Below are positions 56,857-64,000 of a stretch of DNA of 64,000 bases, in pieces. The notes beneath the pieces are model-generated. The model saw only the letters and a program-made list of their open reading frames with translations, did no database searches and was not told the DNA's origin. Numbering within the stretch: position 1 is the stretch's first letter; the number at the start of each line of letters is the position of its first letter. A program made the position numbers and the translations under genes. The stretch comes from Pseudomonas sp. EpS/L25 (lineage in GTDB: Bacteria > Pseudomonadota > Gammaproteobacteria > Pseudomonadales > Pseudomonadaceae): contig NZ_LNUP01000018.1 of NCBI RefSeq assembly GCF_001512295.1, positions 144,091 to 208,090 on the forward strand. Direction: 5' to 3'.

Positions 56857-57099
56857 GGGCGGGCGGGGTCTATCGCGGCCATTGCGGTCCGCGATAGCCC
56901 CGTAGCGTGGAAAACCGCGCAGCGTTTTCCACCTGGCCTAGGTGTCTGACGGTGGACAAGGCTGCGCCGTTGTCCACCCTACAAGCTGGAAGGTTGAGCT
57001 GTTGGGCTTCGCGTTGCTCAGCCCAACCTACGGGGGCGGTAGATTGGCTTGAGACGGTGCTTTCGTCGAAGCCCAACGGGCTCAGGCAGGGGGGTGGGC
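56857..57099. repeat. palindrome cluster between the CXXC protein gene and the otnI-like gene
   Basis: The 243-bp convergent spacer contains TATCGCGG/CCGCGATA (about 56871-56896), a GTGGAAAA/TTTTCCAC palindrome (about 56907-56932), a GTGGACAA/TTGTCCAC palindrome (about 56952-56977) and GTTGGGCT/AGCCCAAC (57001-57008 with 57020-57027). These are the same families as in the 158-bp array, plus one that recurs near 63762. Confidence 0.75.
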
Positions 57100-57879
57100 T
57101 TAGGTCTTGAGCTTGCGCAACCACTCCAACCCTGCCGAGGTATCACCCCGCGGACGGTACTCGCAGCCGATCCAGCCGTCGTAGCCGAGGGCGTCGAAGC
57201 GCTCGAACAGATAGGGGTAGTGCAATTCCCCCAGGTCCGGTTCGTGGCGATCGGGCACCCCGGCGATCTGCACGTGGTCGATACCGGCGAAGTCGCGCTC
57301 GAAGGTCTTGCTGACGTCGCCCTCGACGATCTGGCAGTGGTAGCAGTCGAATTGCACCTTGAGATTGTCAGCGCCTATGGCCTGGCGGATGGCCTGGGCG
57401 TCGTCCTGGCGGTTGAGGAAGTAGCCGGGCATGTCGCGCGGGTTGATCGGCTCGATGAGGATCGTCACCCCGGCCTTGGCCGCCTGCTCGGCGGCATAGG
57501 CCAGGTTGCCCAGGTAGGTCTCGCAGGCGCGGGCCCGGTCGACCTCGGCGGGCAGCAGGCCGGCCATGACGTGCACCAGGCGATTGCCCAGCACGGCGGC
57601 GTAGGCCAGGGCGCGGTCGATGCCGGCGCGGCACTCGGCTTCGCGCCCGGGCAGGGCGGCCAGCCCGCGTTCGCCAGCGGCCCAGTCGCCGGGCGGCGCG
57701 TTGAACAGCACCTGGGTCAGGCCGGCGGCGTCCAGGCGCGTCTTGATCTCGGCGGCGGAGTGCTCATAGGGAAAGAGGTATTCCACGGCCTGGAAGCCAT
57801 CCGCCGCGGCGGCGGCGAAGCGGTCGAGGAAGGCATGCTCGGGGTAGAGCATGCTGAGGTTGGCGGCGAAACGGGGCAT
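57100..57879 (-). CDS. otnI: 2-oxo-tetronate isomerase (hydroxypyruvate isomerase family)
   Basis: The 259-residue TIM-barrel protein begins [21 protein letters not shown] and has the metal-site segments [30 protein letters not shown] and [16 protein letters not shown]. The Hyi/OtnI family includes hydroxypyruvate isomerase. Its location with otnK, otnC and a threonate-type dehydrogenase supports OtnI, which converts 2-oxo-tetronate to 3-oxo-tetronate. It is the last gene of the leftward acid-sugar operon. Confidence 0.88.
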   Translation of the reverse strand: MPRFAANLSMLYPEHAFLDRFAAAAADGFQAVEYLFPYEHSAAEIKTRLDAAGLTQVLFNAPPGDWAAGERGLAALPGREAECRAGIDRALAYAAVLGNRLVHVMAGLLPAEVDRARACETYLGNLAYAAEQAAKAGVTILIEPINPRDMPGYFLNRQDDAQAIRQAIGADNLKVQFDCYHCQIVEGDVSKTFERDFAGIDHVQIAGVPDRHEPDLGELHYPYLFERFDALGYDGWIGCEYRPRGDTSAGLEWLRKLKT

Positions 57880-57894
57880 GGCTTGTCTCCCAGA

Positions 57895-59355
57895 TCAGAC
57901 GAAGGGCCAGAGCAGCAGGGTGATGGCGAAGCCCAGGCACCCTAGTAGGGTGGTCAGGACGGTCCAGGTACGCAAGCCGTCGGCGACGCTCAGCCCGACC
58001 AGCTTGGTGAAGATCCAGTAGCCGGCGTCGTTGATGTGCGACACGGCCAGGCCGCCGGCGCCCATGGCCAGGCACAGCAGGGCCATGTGGTTGGCCGAGA
58101 GGTCCAGGGTGGCGATCAGCGGGCCGAGGATGCCGGCGGTGGTGACCAGGGCCACGGTGGTGGAGCCCTGGACCGCGCGCAGCAGCAGGGTCAGCACGAA
58201 GCCCAGGGCCAGCACCGGTAGGCCGGTGGCGCGCAGCAGCTCCGAGACCACCGCACCGATCCCGGTGTCCACCAGCACCTTGCCGAAGACGCCGCCGGCA
58301 CCGGCGATGAGGATGACCATGGCGACGCCGGGCAGCGCCGAGCCGATGACGTCCGAGACCTGTTCGCGGGACCAGCCGCGGCGGAAGCCCAGCACATAGG
58401 CGCACAGCAGGGTGTCGATCAGCAGGGCCACCAGGGGTGCGCCGACCACGGTGAGGATGTCGCGCAGCAGATTGCCGGCGGGCAGCCAACTGGTGGCCAG
58501 GGTGCCGAGCAGGATCAGTACGATGGGTAGCAGGATCAGGGTCACCACCAGGCCGAAGCCGGGGGCCGGGGCGGGTGGCAGACCAGCGGCGAGACCGGCC
58601 GGGGTCTCGTCGACCTTGACCGCGGCGGCGCCAAGGCTGGGCAGGCCGGGAGCCATGTCCTGGCCGCGGCCCCATTGCTGCAGATGGGTGTCGGTGATCT
58701 GCGGGCCATAGACGTCGCTACGGATGTCGTCCGTCATGGGATAGTGGCGACGGGTCATGCGCCCGGCCACCCACCAGCCGATCAGGGCCAGTACGGCGGT
58801 GATCGGCAGGCCGAACAGCAGCACCCGGCCCAGGTCGGCGCCCAGCTGGCCGGCGGCGGCCACGGCGCCCGGATGGGGCGGCAGCATGGCGTGGACCGTG
58901 AGCATGGTGGCGCACATCGGCAGGGCGAAGACGATCAGCGGCTTGCGCGCGGTGCGGGCGATGCCATAGGCCAGCGGCATCAGCACGATGACCCCGACCT
59001 CGAAGAACACCGGGATACCGACCAGGAAGCCGGCCAGGGTCAGGGCCAGCGGCGTGCGTCTGTTGCCGAAGTGCTCGATCAGCGTCTTGGCCAGGGCCTC
59101 GGCGCCGCCGGAGAGTTCGATGATGCGGCCGATCATGGCGCCCAGGGCGATGATGATGGCGATGTGGCCAAGGATCTTGCCCATGCCGCCTTCGATGGTG
59201 GCCACCAGCTTGGACGGCTCCACGCCGGCGGCCAGGGCCACCAGGATGCTCACCAGCATCAGCGCCACGAAGGGCTGGAACTTGTACTTGAGGACCAGGA
59301 ACAGCAGCAGGGCGATCCCCGCCGCGGCGATGAGGACCAGCAGCAACGGACTCAT
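57895..59355 (-). CDS. GntP-family acid-sugar permease
   Basis: The 486-residue inner-membrane protein has about 12 helices and GntP/DsdX-family segments: FVALMLVSILVALAAG, LAGFLVGIPVFFEVG, PPHPGAVAAAGQLGADLG and QGSTTVALVTTAGI. The family imports gluconate and related hydroxyacids with protons. Here it would import L-threonate or D-erythronate. A roughly 45-residue loop rich in Ala/Pro (about residues 230-275) looks extended. It lies between otnI and otnC; the 138-bp gap on its upstream side holds no clear promoter. Confidence 0.88.
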   Translation of the reverse strand: MSPLLLVLIAAAGIALLLFLVLKYKFQPFVALMLVSILVALAAGVEPSKLVATIEGGMGKILGHIAIIIALGAMIGRIIELSGGAEALAKTLIEHFGNRRTPLALTLAGFLVGIPVFFEVGVIVLMPLAYGIARTARKPLIVFALPMCATMLTVHAMLPPHPGAVAAAGQLGADLGRVLLFGLPITAVLALIGWWVAGRMTRRHYPMTDDIRSDVYGPQITDTHLQQWGRGQDMAPGLPSLGAAAVKVDETPAGLAAGLPPAPAPGFGLVVTLILLPIVLILLGTLATSWLPAGNLLRDILTVVGAPLVALLIDTLLCAYVLGFRRGWSREQVSDVIGSALPGVAMVILIAGAGGVFGKVLVDTGIGAVVSELLRATGLPVLALGFVLTLLLRAVQGSTTVALVTTAGILGPLIATLDLSANHMALLCLAMGAGGLAVSHINDAGYWIFTKLVGLSVADGLRTWTVLTTLLGCLGFAITLLLWPFV

Positions 59356-59493
59356 GAGCGGTGCTCCGGGCGGGTAGGGCTGACGACGTGGGGCATGGCA
59401 CTTTCCTCGCTATTGTTGTTGTTCAGGGCAAGCCGATCCCGCGACGGCCAACGGCGGCCATCGTGGGCGGGTATTTCAGGGGCGGGCTTCAGG

Positions 59494-60132
59494 TCACCAG
59501 ACGGCGCCGAAGGTCTCCGCCAGTTCGGCCAGGGCGGCGGCGTCGAGCGGCGCCGGACGCGGTTCGCTGAGCAGCCACAGCCGCGCGGTTTCTTCCAGCT
59601 CCTCCAGGGCGAAGCTGGCCCTGCTCACGCTGCTCTCCCAGACTACCGGGCCGAGGCGTTCGAGCATCACCCCGCGTACCCGGTTGGCCAGTTGCGCCAC
59701 CTGCTCGGCGACGCTGGCGGCGCCGGGGCGGGCATAGGGAATCAGCGGGATATGGCCGACCTTCATTACCTGGTAGGGGGTGATGGGTGGCAGGATGTCG
59801 TCCGGACGCCAGACGCCGGCCAGGGTCAGGGCCACCAGGTGGGTGGAGTGGGTGTGCACCACGCCGCCCACGCCGGGATTGCGGTCGTAGACCTGGCGAT
59901 GCAGGGCCAGGGTCTTGGATGGCTTGTCGCCGGAGACCCAGTCGCCATTCCGGTCGACCTTGGCGATGGCCGCCGGATCGAGGCGACCGAGGCAGGCATC
60001 GGTGGGGGTGATCAGCCAGCCGTCTTCCAGGCGGGCGCTGATGTTGCCGGCGCTGCCCACGGTGTAGCCGCGGGCATAGAGGCTGGCGCCGACGGTGCAG
60101 ATCTCTTCGCGTAGCCGGGCTTCGTTGCTCAT
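59494..60132 (-). CDS. otnC: 3-oxo-tetronate 4-phosphate decarboxylase
   Basis: The 212-residue class II aldolase-family protein has GSAGNISARLEDGWLITPT near residue 27 and the zinc-binding VVHTHSTHLVALTL near residue 92. In the acid-sugar pathway OtnC decarboxylates 3-oxo-tetronate 4-phosphate to dihydroxyacetone phosphate. The start overlaps the otnK stop by 4 bases. Confidence 0.9.
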   Translation of the reverse strand: MSNEARLREEICTVGASLYARGYTVGSAGNISARLEDGWLITPTDACLGRLDPAAIAKVDRNGDWVSGDKPSKTLALHRQVYDRNPGVGGVVHTHSTHLVALTLAGVWRPDDILPPITPYQVMKVGHIPLIPYARPGAASVAEQVAQLANRVRGVMLERLGPVVWESSVSRASFALEELEETARLWLLSEPRPAPLDAAALAELAETFGAVW

Positions 60133-61421
60133 GCCGGTTCTCCCGCCAGCTGGCGCAGGGCCTTGGCGAAGAAGTCGCGGCTGCCGAAGTTGCCGGACTT
60201 GAGCGCCAGGGCCAGGGGTTCACCCGCGACCTGGCCGAGGGTGGCCGGCACGCCGGGATCGATCTGGGCGCCGATGCGCAGGGTCCGTACGCCCAGCGCC
60301 TGGACCACGGCGCCGGAGGTCTCGCCGCCGGCCACCACCAGGCGCCGCACGCCTTGATCGAACAGGCCCCGGGCGATCAGGCCCAGGGCGCGCTCCACCA
60401 GTTCGCCGGCGCGGGCCACGCCCAGCTCGCGCTGGATGGCCTTGACCTCGTCGGCGGGGCTGGTGGCATAGATCAGTACGGCCTGGCCCTGGTCGCGCGC
60501 CCAGGCGAGGGCGGCGTCGATGGACTCGTCCCCTTGGGCCAGGGCCAGCGGATCCAGGCGCAGGGCCGGGCGACCGGCTTCCAGCCAGGCGGCGACCTGG
60601 CCATTGGTGGCCTGGGAGGCGCTGCCGGCCAGCACCGCCTCGCCACCGGCGGGCAGGTCGAGGGCGGCGGCGTCGTGAGCCTGGAGCAGGCCGGCGCGGC
60701 GGAAATTCTCCGGCAGGCCCTGGGCGATGCCCGAACCGCCGGTGACCAGGGGCAGCTCGGCACAGGCTGCGCCCAGGGTGTGCAGATCGGCGTCGGACAG
60801 GGCATCGGCGATGGCCAGGCGATGACCTGACTCGCGCAGCGCGGCGATGGCCTGGCGTACGGCCTCGGGACCTTTAGCGACCTGGTCATAACGCAGCAGG
60901 CCGACGGTGCCGCGGCTCTGCGCCTGCAGCACCCGCACCAGGTTGGCGTCGCCCATGGGCGTCAGCGGGTGGTGCTGCATGCCGGACTCGCTGAGCAGCT
61001 GGTCCTGCACGAACAGGTGGCCGCGGAACAGGGTGCGCCCGGTTTCCGGGAAGGCCGGGCAGGCCAGGGTGAAATCGCAGTCCAGTGCCTCCTGCAGGGC
61101 CTCGGCTACCGGGCCGATGTTGCCTGCGGCAGTGGAATCGAAGGTCGAGCAGTACTTGAAGAAGAATTGCCGGCAACCGCGCTGGCGCAGCCAGGCGAGG
61201 GCGGCCAGGGATTCGCTCACCGCCTCGGCGGCCGGCGTGGTGCGGGATTTCAGCGCCACTACCACGGCGTCGGCGGCTTCGAGTATGGCGTCGGCCGCGG
61301 GCACGCCGATCACCTGCACGGTGCGCATGCCACCGCGCACCAGCATGTTGGCGAGATCGGTGGCGCCGGTGAAGTCGTCGGCGATGCAGCCCAGCAGCGG
61401 GCGGGTCTCGGTCGTGCTCAT
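60129..61421 (-). CDS. otnK: 3-oxo-tetronate kinase (DUF1537 family)
   Basis: The 430-residue kinase has the N-terminal LLGCIADDFTGATDLANML motif of the four-carbon acid sugar kinase family, FFKYCSTFDSTAAGNIGP near residue 87, and C-terminal nucleotide-binding VVAGGETSGAVVQAL. The ATG at 61421 is preferred because GGAG lies 8 bases upstream. A GTG at 61430 overlapping the ltnD stop is an alternative. It phosphorylates 3-oxo-tetronate for OtnC. Confidence 0.92.
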   Translation of the reverse strand: MSTTETRPLLGCIADDFTGATDLANMLVRGGMRTVQVIGVPAADAILEAADAVVVALKSRTTPAAEAVSESLAALAWLRQRGCRQFFFKYCSTFDSTAAGNIGPVAEALQEALDCDFTLACPAFPETGRTLFRGHLFVQDQLLSESGMQHHPLTPMGDANLVRVLQAQSRGTVGLLRYDQVAKGPEAVRQAIAALRESGHRLAIADALSDADLHTLGAACAELPLVTGGSGIAQGLPENFRRAGLLQAHDAAALDLPAGGEAVLAGSASQATNGQVAAWLEAGRPALRLDPLALAQGDESIDAALAWARDQGQAVLIYATSPADEVKAIQRELGVARAGELVERALGLIARGLFDQGVRRLVVAGGETSGAVVQALGVRTLRIGAQIDPGVPATLGQVAGEPLALALKSGNFGSRDFFAKALRQLAGEPA

Positions 61422-61426
61422 CGGTC

Positions 61427-62320
61427 TCACTCCGCGGCCTTGGGCAGCTCGATGCCCGGGAAGATCTTGATCACCGCCGAGTCGTCTTCGCGACCATGGC
61501 CCGCGGTGGAGGCCTGCATGAACATCTGGTGGGCGGTAGCCGACAGCGGCAGCGGGAATTTCGAGGTGCGCGCGGTATCCAGCACCAGGCCCAGGTCCTT
61601 GACGAAGATGTCCACGGCGGACAGCGGCGTGTAGTCGGCCTTGAGGATGTGCGGCACGCGATTCTCGAACATCCAGGAGTTGCCGGCGCTGTGGGTGATG
61701 ACTTCGTAGAGGGCGTCCGGATCGACACCTTCGCGCAGGCCCAGGGCCATGGCCTCGGCGGAGGCGGCGATGTGCACCCCGGCCAGCAGCTGGTTGATGA
61801 TCTTGACCTTGGAGCCCTGGCCGGGCGCGTCGCCCAGGCGATAGACCTTGCCGGCCATGGCGGCCAGCACCGCCTCGCCCTTGGCGTAGGCCGCGGCGGT
61901 GCCGGAGGTCATCATGGTCATCTCGCCACTGGCGGCCTTGGCGGCGCCACCGGAGAGCGGGGCGTCCAGCAGCAGGATGCCCCGCTCGGCCAGGCGCTCG
62001 CCCAGCTCGACGGCGTAGGCCGGAGCCACGGTGGCGCAGGCGATCACCAGGCTGCCCGGCCGCAGGGCGGCGACCGCGCCGCCTTCACCGAACAGCACGG
62101 CTTCGGTCTGCTCGGCGTTGACCACCACGGTGATGAGGATGTCGCAGCTGTCGGCCAGGGCCGCGGGTGAGGTGCAGGCCACGCCGCCCTCGCTGGCGAA
62201 GGCTTCCAGCACGCTGGCGCGCACGTCGCAAGCATGCACGGCGAAGCCGGCCCGCAGCAGCGAACGGGCGACGCCCAGACCCATGGCCCCGAGGCCGATG
62301 ACACCGACGTTGTCTTGCAT
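61427..62320 (-). CDS. ltnD: L-threonate (or D-erythronate) dehydrogenase
   Basis: The 297-residue beta-hydroxyacid dehydrogenase has the NAD-binding GLGAMGLGVARSLLRAG at its start, the substrate-binding DAPLSGGAAKAASGEM near residue 120, and the catalytic lysine in GSKVKIINQLLAG near residue 171. Among this family, LtnD oxidises L-threonate and DenD oxidises D-erythronate to 2-oxo-tetronate; the sequence alone does not separate them for me. It is the first gene after the GntR-type regulator. Confidence 0.87.
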   Translation of the reverse strand: MQDNVGVIGLGAMGLGVARSLLRAGFAVHACDVRASVLEAFASEGGVACTSPAALADSCDILITVVVNAEQTEAVLFGEGGAVAALRPGSLVIACATVAPAYAVELGERLAERGILLLDAPLSGGAAKAASGEMTMMTSGTAAAYAKGEAVLAAMAGKVYRLGDAPGQGSKVKIINQLLAGVHIAASAEAMALGLREGVDPDALYEVITHSAGNSWMFENRVPHILKADYTPLSAVDIFVKDLGLVLDTARTSKFPLPLSATAHQMFMQASTAGHGREDDSAVIKIFPGIELPKAAE

Positions 62321-62341
62321 CTTGCTGTTCTCCAGAAAAGG

Positions 62342-63046
62342 TCAGGCGAAGCCGGCCTGCCGCAGGCGGCGGGCGGCGTTGTAGATGTGCTGGCGGGCGG
62401 CGTTGGCGGCGGCCAGGGGATCGCCGAGGCGGATGGCGGCGACGATGGCCTGGTGTTCTTCGTGCACCTGACGGGAGAAGTCCTCGCGCCGCGCCTCGTT
62501 GGTGCGGGTGATGCGCGTGGCCGTCTCCAGGTACTGGCTGACGAATTCCAGGGTCCTGATGAAGTAGGGGTTGCCGGTGGCCTGGGCGATGGTGCGGTGG
62601 AAGGCCACGTCGGCCCGTACCCCGTCATGGCCGTCGGCGACCTCCTCGTCGATGGCGGCCAGGGCCTCGTCGATGGCCACCAGATCGGTCTCGCTGCGGT
62701 TGATGGCGGCTTCGGAGGCGATCTCCGCCTCGATGGCGCGACGCAGGTCCAGCAGATGGAAGACGCTGCCGGGCAGGCTGGCTTCGTCGGCGTCGATACG
62801 CAGCGGGCGGATGCTGGCATGGGCGGTGACGAAGATGCCGCGACCCTGCTGGGGCTGCAGCACGCCTTCGTTCTTCAGCCGCGAGATGGCCTCGCGCACC
62901 ACGGTGCGGCTGACGCCGAAGGCTTCGGAGAGCAGGGCTTCACTGGGGATCTTGCTGCCGGGGGCGAAGACGCCGGCTTCGATCTTGTCCAGCAGCTGCT
63001 GGGCGACGTTGTCGCTCAGCACATTGGCGGGAACCTTGGCGAACAT
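62342..63046 (-). CDS. GntR/FadR-family transcriptional regulator of the acid-sugar operon
   Basis: The 234-residue regulator has an N-terminal winged helix (SDNVAQQLLDKIEAGVFAPG, IPSEALLSEAFGVSRTVVREA) and a C-terminal all-helical FCD ligand domain with metal-site histidines (DVAFHRTIA and VHEEHQAI). The start at 63046 (MFAKVPANVL) fits the family. An in-frame ATG at 63079 has no ribosome-binding site and would overlap the likely operator. It is the promoter-proximal gene of a regulator-ltnD-otnK-otnC-permease-otnI unit and probably autoregulated. Confidence 0.85.
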   Translation of the reverse strand: MFAKVPANVLSDNVAQQLLDKIEAGVFAPGSKIPSEALLSEAFGVSRTVVREAISRLKNEGVLQPQQGRGIFVTAHASIRPLRIDADEASLPGSVFHLLDLRRAIEAEIASEAAINRSETDLVAIDEALAAIDEEVADGHDGVRADVAFHRTIAQATGNPYFIRTLEFVSQYLETATRITRTNEARREDFSRQVHEEHQAIVAAIRLGDPLAAANAARQHIYNAARRLRQAGFA

Positions 63047-63060
63047 GGAGACCTGCTTAT

Positions 63061-63090
63061 GTGGTTGTAAGGTTGTCATACAGGTTGTGG
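63061..63090. promoter_or_regulatory. candidate FadR-type operator
   Basis: The segment carries TTGTCATACA (63073-63082), matching the TTGT-N3-ACA pattern typical of FadR-subfamily sites, within three direct GGTTGT repeats (63063, 63071 and 63083). It is just upstream of the regulator start at 63046. Confidence 0.5.
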
Positions 63091-63197
63091 TTTTACTGTC
63101 TCATAGGCTTTTGGTTTTGTGTAGTGGTTTTGGCCGAAGCACTACGGAATCTATGTGACGTGCTCCACGGGCGACAGACGAGGCTAGAGGCTCCAAT

Positions 63198-63218
63198 AAA
63201 TGTTATAATATAACAATT
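63198..63218 (+). promoter_or_regulatory. Zur box overlapping the dksA2 promoter
   Basis: The palindrome TGTTATAATATAACA (63201-63215) matches the gammaproteobacterial Zur core GTTATA-N-TATAAC. It contains TATAAT (63204-63209), a perfect -10 element. Zinc-loaded Zur would block transcription of dksA2. Confidence 0.88.
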
Positions 63219-63237
63219 GCAGATGGAGCACCGTCCT

Positions 63238-63642
63238 GTGACCCCTGAAGAACTCCTGGCCCAACCCGAGTCGGCCTACATGAACGAGGCTCAACGCGCT
63301 TTCTTTCGCGAGCTGCTGCTGGATCAAAGAACCGATCTGCAGCGGCTGATCGACGAGCAGATGGCAGATCTGCGTGGCATGGAGACCCATGGCGATCCGG
63401 CCGACGTCGGCAATGCCGAGCAGCAGCGCCAATGGCAACTGCGCCAACTGGAGCGCGAGAAGAGGCTGCTGGACAAGATCGATGACGCCCTGGAGCGCCT
63501 GGTCCGCGATGAGTACGAGTGGTGCGAGGAAACCGGCGAGCCCATCGGCCTGGCGCGCCTGCTGTTGCGGCCTACCGCGACCCTGAGCGTCGAGGCCAAG
63601 GAGCGTCAGGAGCAGCGCGAGCGGCATATGCAGTCGTCGTGA
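63238..63642 (+). CDS. dksA2: zinc-independent DksA paralogue DksA2
   Basis: The 134-residue protein is of the DksA/TraR type, with an N-terminal coiled coil (about residues 20-95, HGDPADVGNAEQQRQ in the tip region) and a C-terminal globular domain. The four zinc-finger cysteines of DksA are reduced to one: CEET replaces CxxC, and SVEA replaces the second pair, as in P. aeruginosa DksA2. DksA2 replaces DksA with ppGpp at RNA polymerase when zinc is scarce. The GTG at 63238 has GGAG 9 bases upstream and gives exactly the P. aeruginosa length as I remember it. Alternatives are an ATG at 63223 and a TTG at 63217 inside the Zur box. Confidence 0.92.
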   Translation: MTPEELLAQPESAYMNEAQRAFFRELLLDQRTDLQRLIDEQMADLRGMETHGDPADVGNAEQQRQWQLRQLEREKRLLDKIDDALERLVRDEYEWCEETGEPIGLARLLLRPTATLSVEAKERQEQRERHMQSS

Positions 63643-64000
63643 GGGTTCGCGGTGGGCTTCCCTCACCCCAGCCCTCTCCCAGGGGGAAAGGGGGCGGTTA
63701 GGTCTGAGCGGGGAGCACTGCTTCACCGCAGCGTCTGCTAAGCGGGTAGTGTTGCGTCTGAGGTTGGGCTGAGCGCAACGAAGCCTAACATCCTGTCCGC
63801 GGCCATGACGGTTCGCCGATGCGGCCGTTCCTATGGGTATGGGGCTTGCCCGTAGGCGAAACTGCTTGCTCGTCTTATCGCGGCCATGGGCCGCTTGTGT
63901 CTTGGCTTGCCGTTAGGATGGAGGTGAGAGCAGCAGGGGGCAGGCTGTAGGGCCGCAGTGTTTCGAGCACGTGTAGGAGCCGGTCCCGCCCCCTGCTGAC
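63643..64000. repeat. repeat-bearing spacer at the window end
   Basis: About 358 bp without a recognisable gene. It contains a CCCTCTCCC/GGG palindrome (about 63660-63698), a GTTGGGCT/AGCCTAAC imperfect palindrome (about 63762-63789), and a partial REP arm with GGCCATGGGCC (63878-63895). The last 100 bases show nothing I can name. Confidence 0.7.

Overview
The window is about 64 kb of dense, GC-rich chromosome. Gene content, gene order and protein sequences point to a Pseudomonas (Gammaproteobacteria). Long blocks follow P. aeruginosa PAO1 order as I remember it: gap-sthA-glpQ-PilZ-lolCDE-comEC-exbBD-lpxK-kdsB-murB; suhB-trmJ-isc-ndk-rlmN-pilF-rodZ-ispG-hisS-yfgM-bamB-der; and leuA to xseA. 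They are joined differently from PAO1, with a cytochrome bc1/sspAB block placed directly after murB. No tRNA, rRNA, CRISPR, prophage or transposase gene was seen. A member of the oxidase-negative P. oryzihabitans/psychrotolerans lineage would fit, but the species is a guess.

Layout. 1-7.8 kb: central metabolism (gap fragment, sthA), a glycerophosphodiesterase, a PilZ protein and the LolCDE lipoprotein exporter. 7.9-17.1 kb: a tightly packed rightward unit of comEC, exbB, exbD, lpxK, a Trm112-like gene, kdsB, a small tyrosine phosphatase, murB and the three bc1 genes, mostly with 4-base start/stop overlaps. comEC is broken by one extra copy of an 8-bp tandem repeat. The bc1 genes are divergent, and cytochrome b has PPWY where PEWY is expected. 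17.4-18.5 kb: sspA-sspB. 18.6-35.2 kb: suhB facing away from trmJ, then the complete isc iron-sulfur operon behind an IscR-type promoter, ndk, rlmN, pilF, rodZ, ispG, hisS, yfgM, bamB and der.

35.8-45.9 kb: an aminotransferase/omega-amidase pair, a second cysteine desulfurase divergent from a DecR-like regulator, an aldo/keto reductase, a large MASE1-PAS-GGDEF-EAL protein, and leuA with a possible leader peptide. 46.2-56.9 kb: small envelope, lipoprotein and hypothetical genes, a GST, a YbdG-type mechanosensitive channel, an M23 peptidase, a Yellow/MRJP-type protein, a purine nucleoside permease family protein and xseA. 57.1-63.0 kb: a complete four-carbon acid sugar (L-threonate or D-erythronate) operon with its GntR-type regulator. 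63.2-63.6 kb: a zinc-independent dksA2 behind a Zur box.

Spacers are rich in repeats: REP-like palindromes carrying GGCCATGGGCC, CCCTCTCCC/GGGAGAGGG palindromes, GTGGAAAA/TTTTCCAC palindromes, a five-unit tandem array of 158-bp composite repeats (46607-47385), and three copies of a 244-247-bp MITE-like element with terminal inverted repeats (17134, 50449, 53453).
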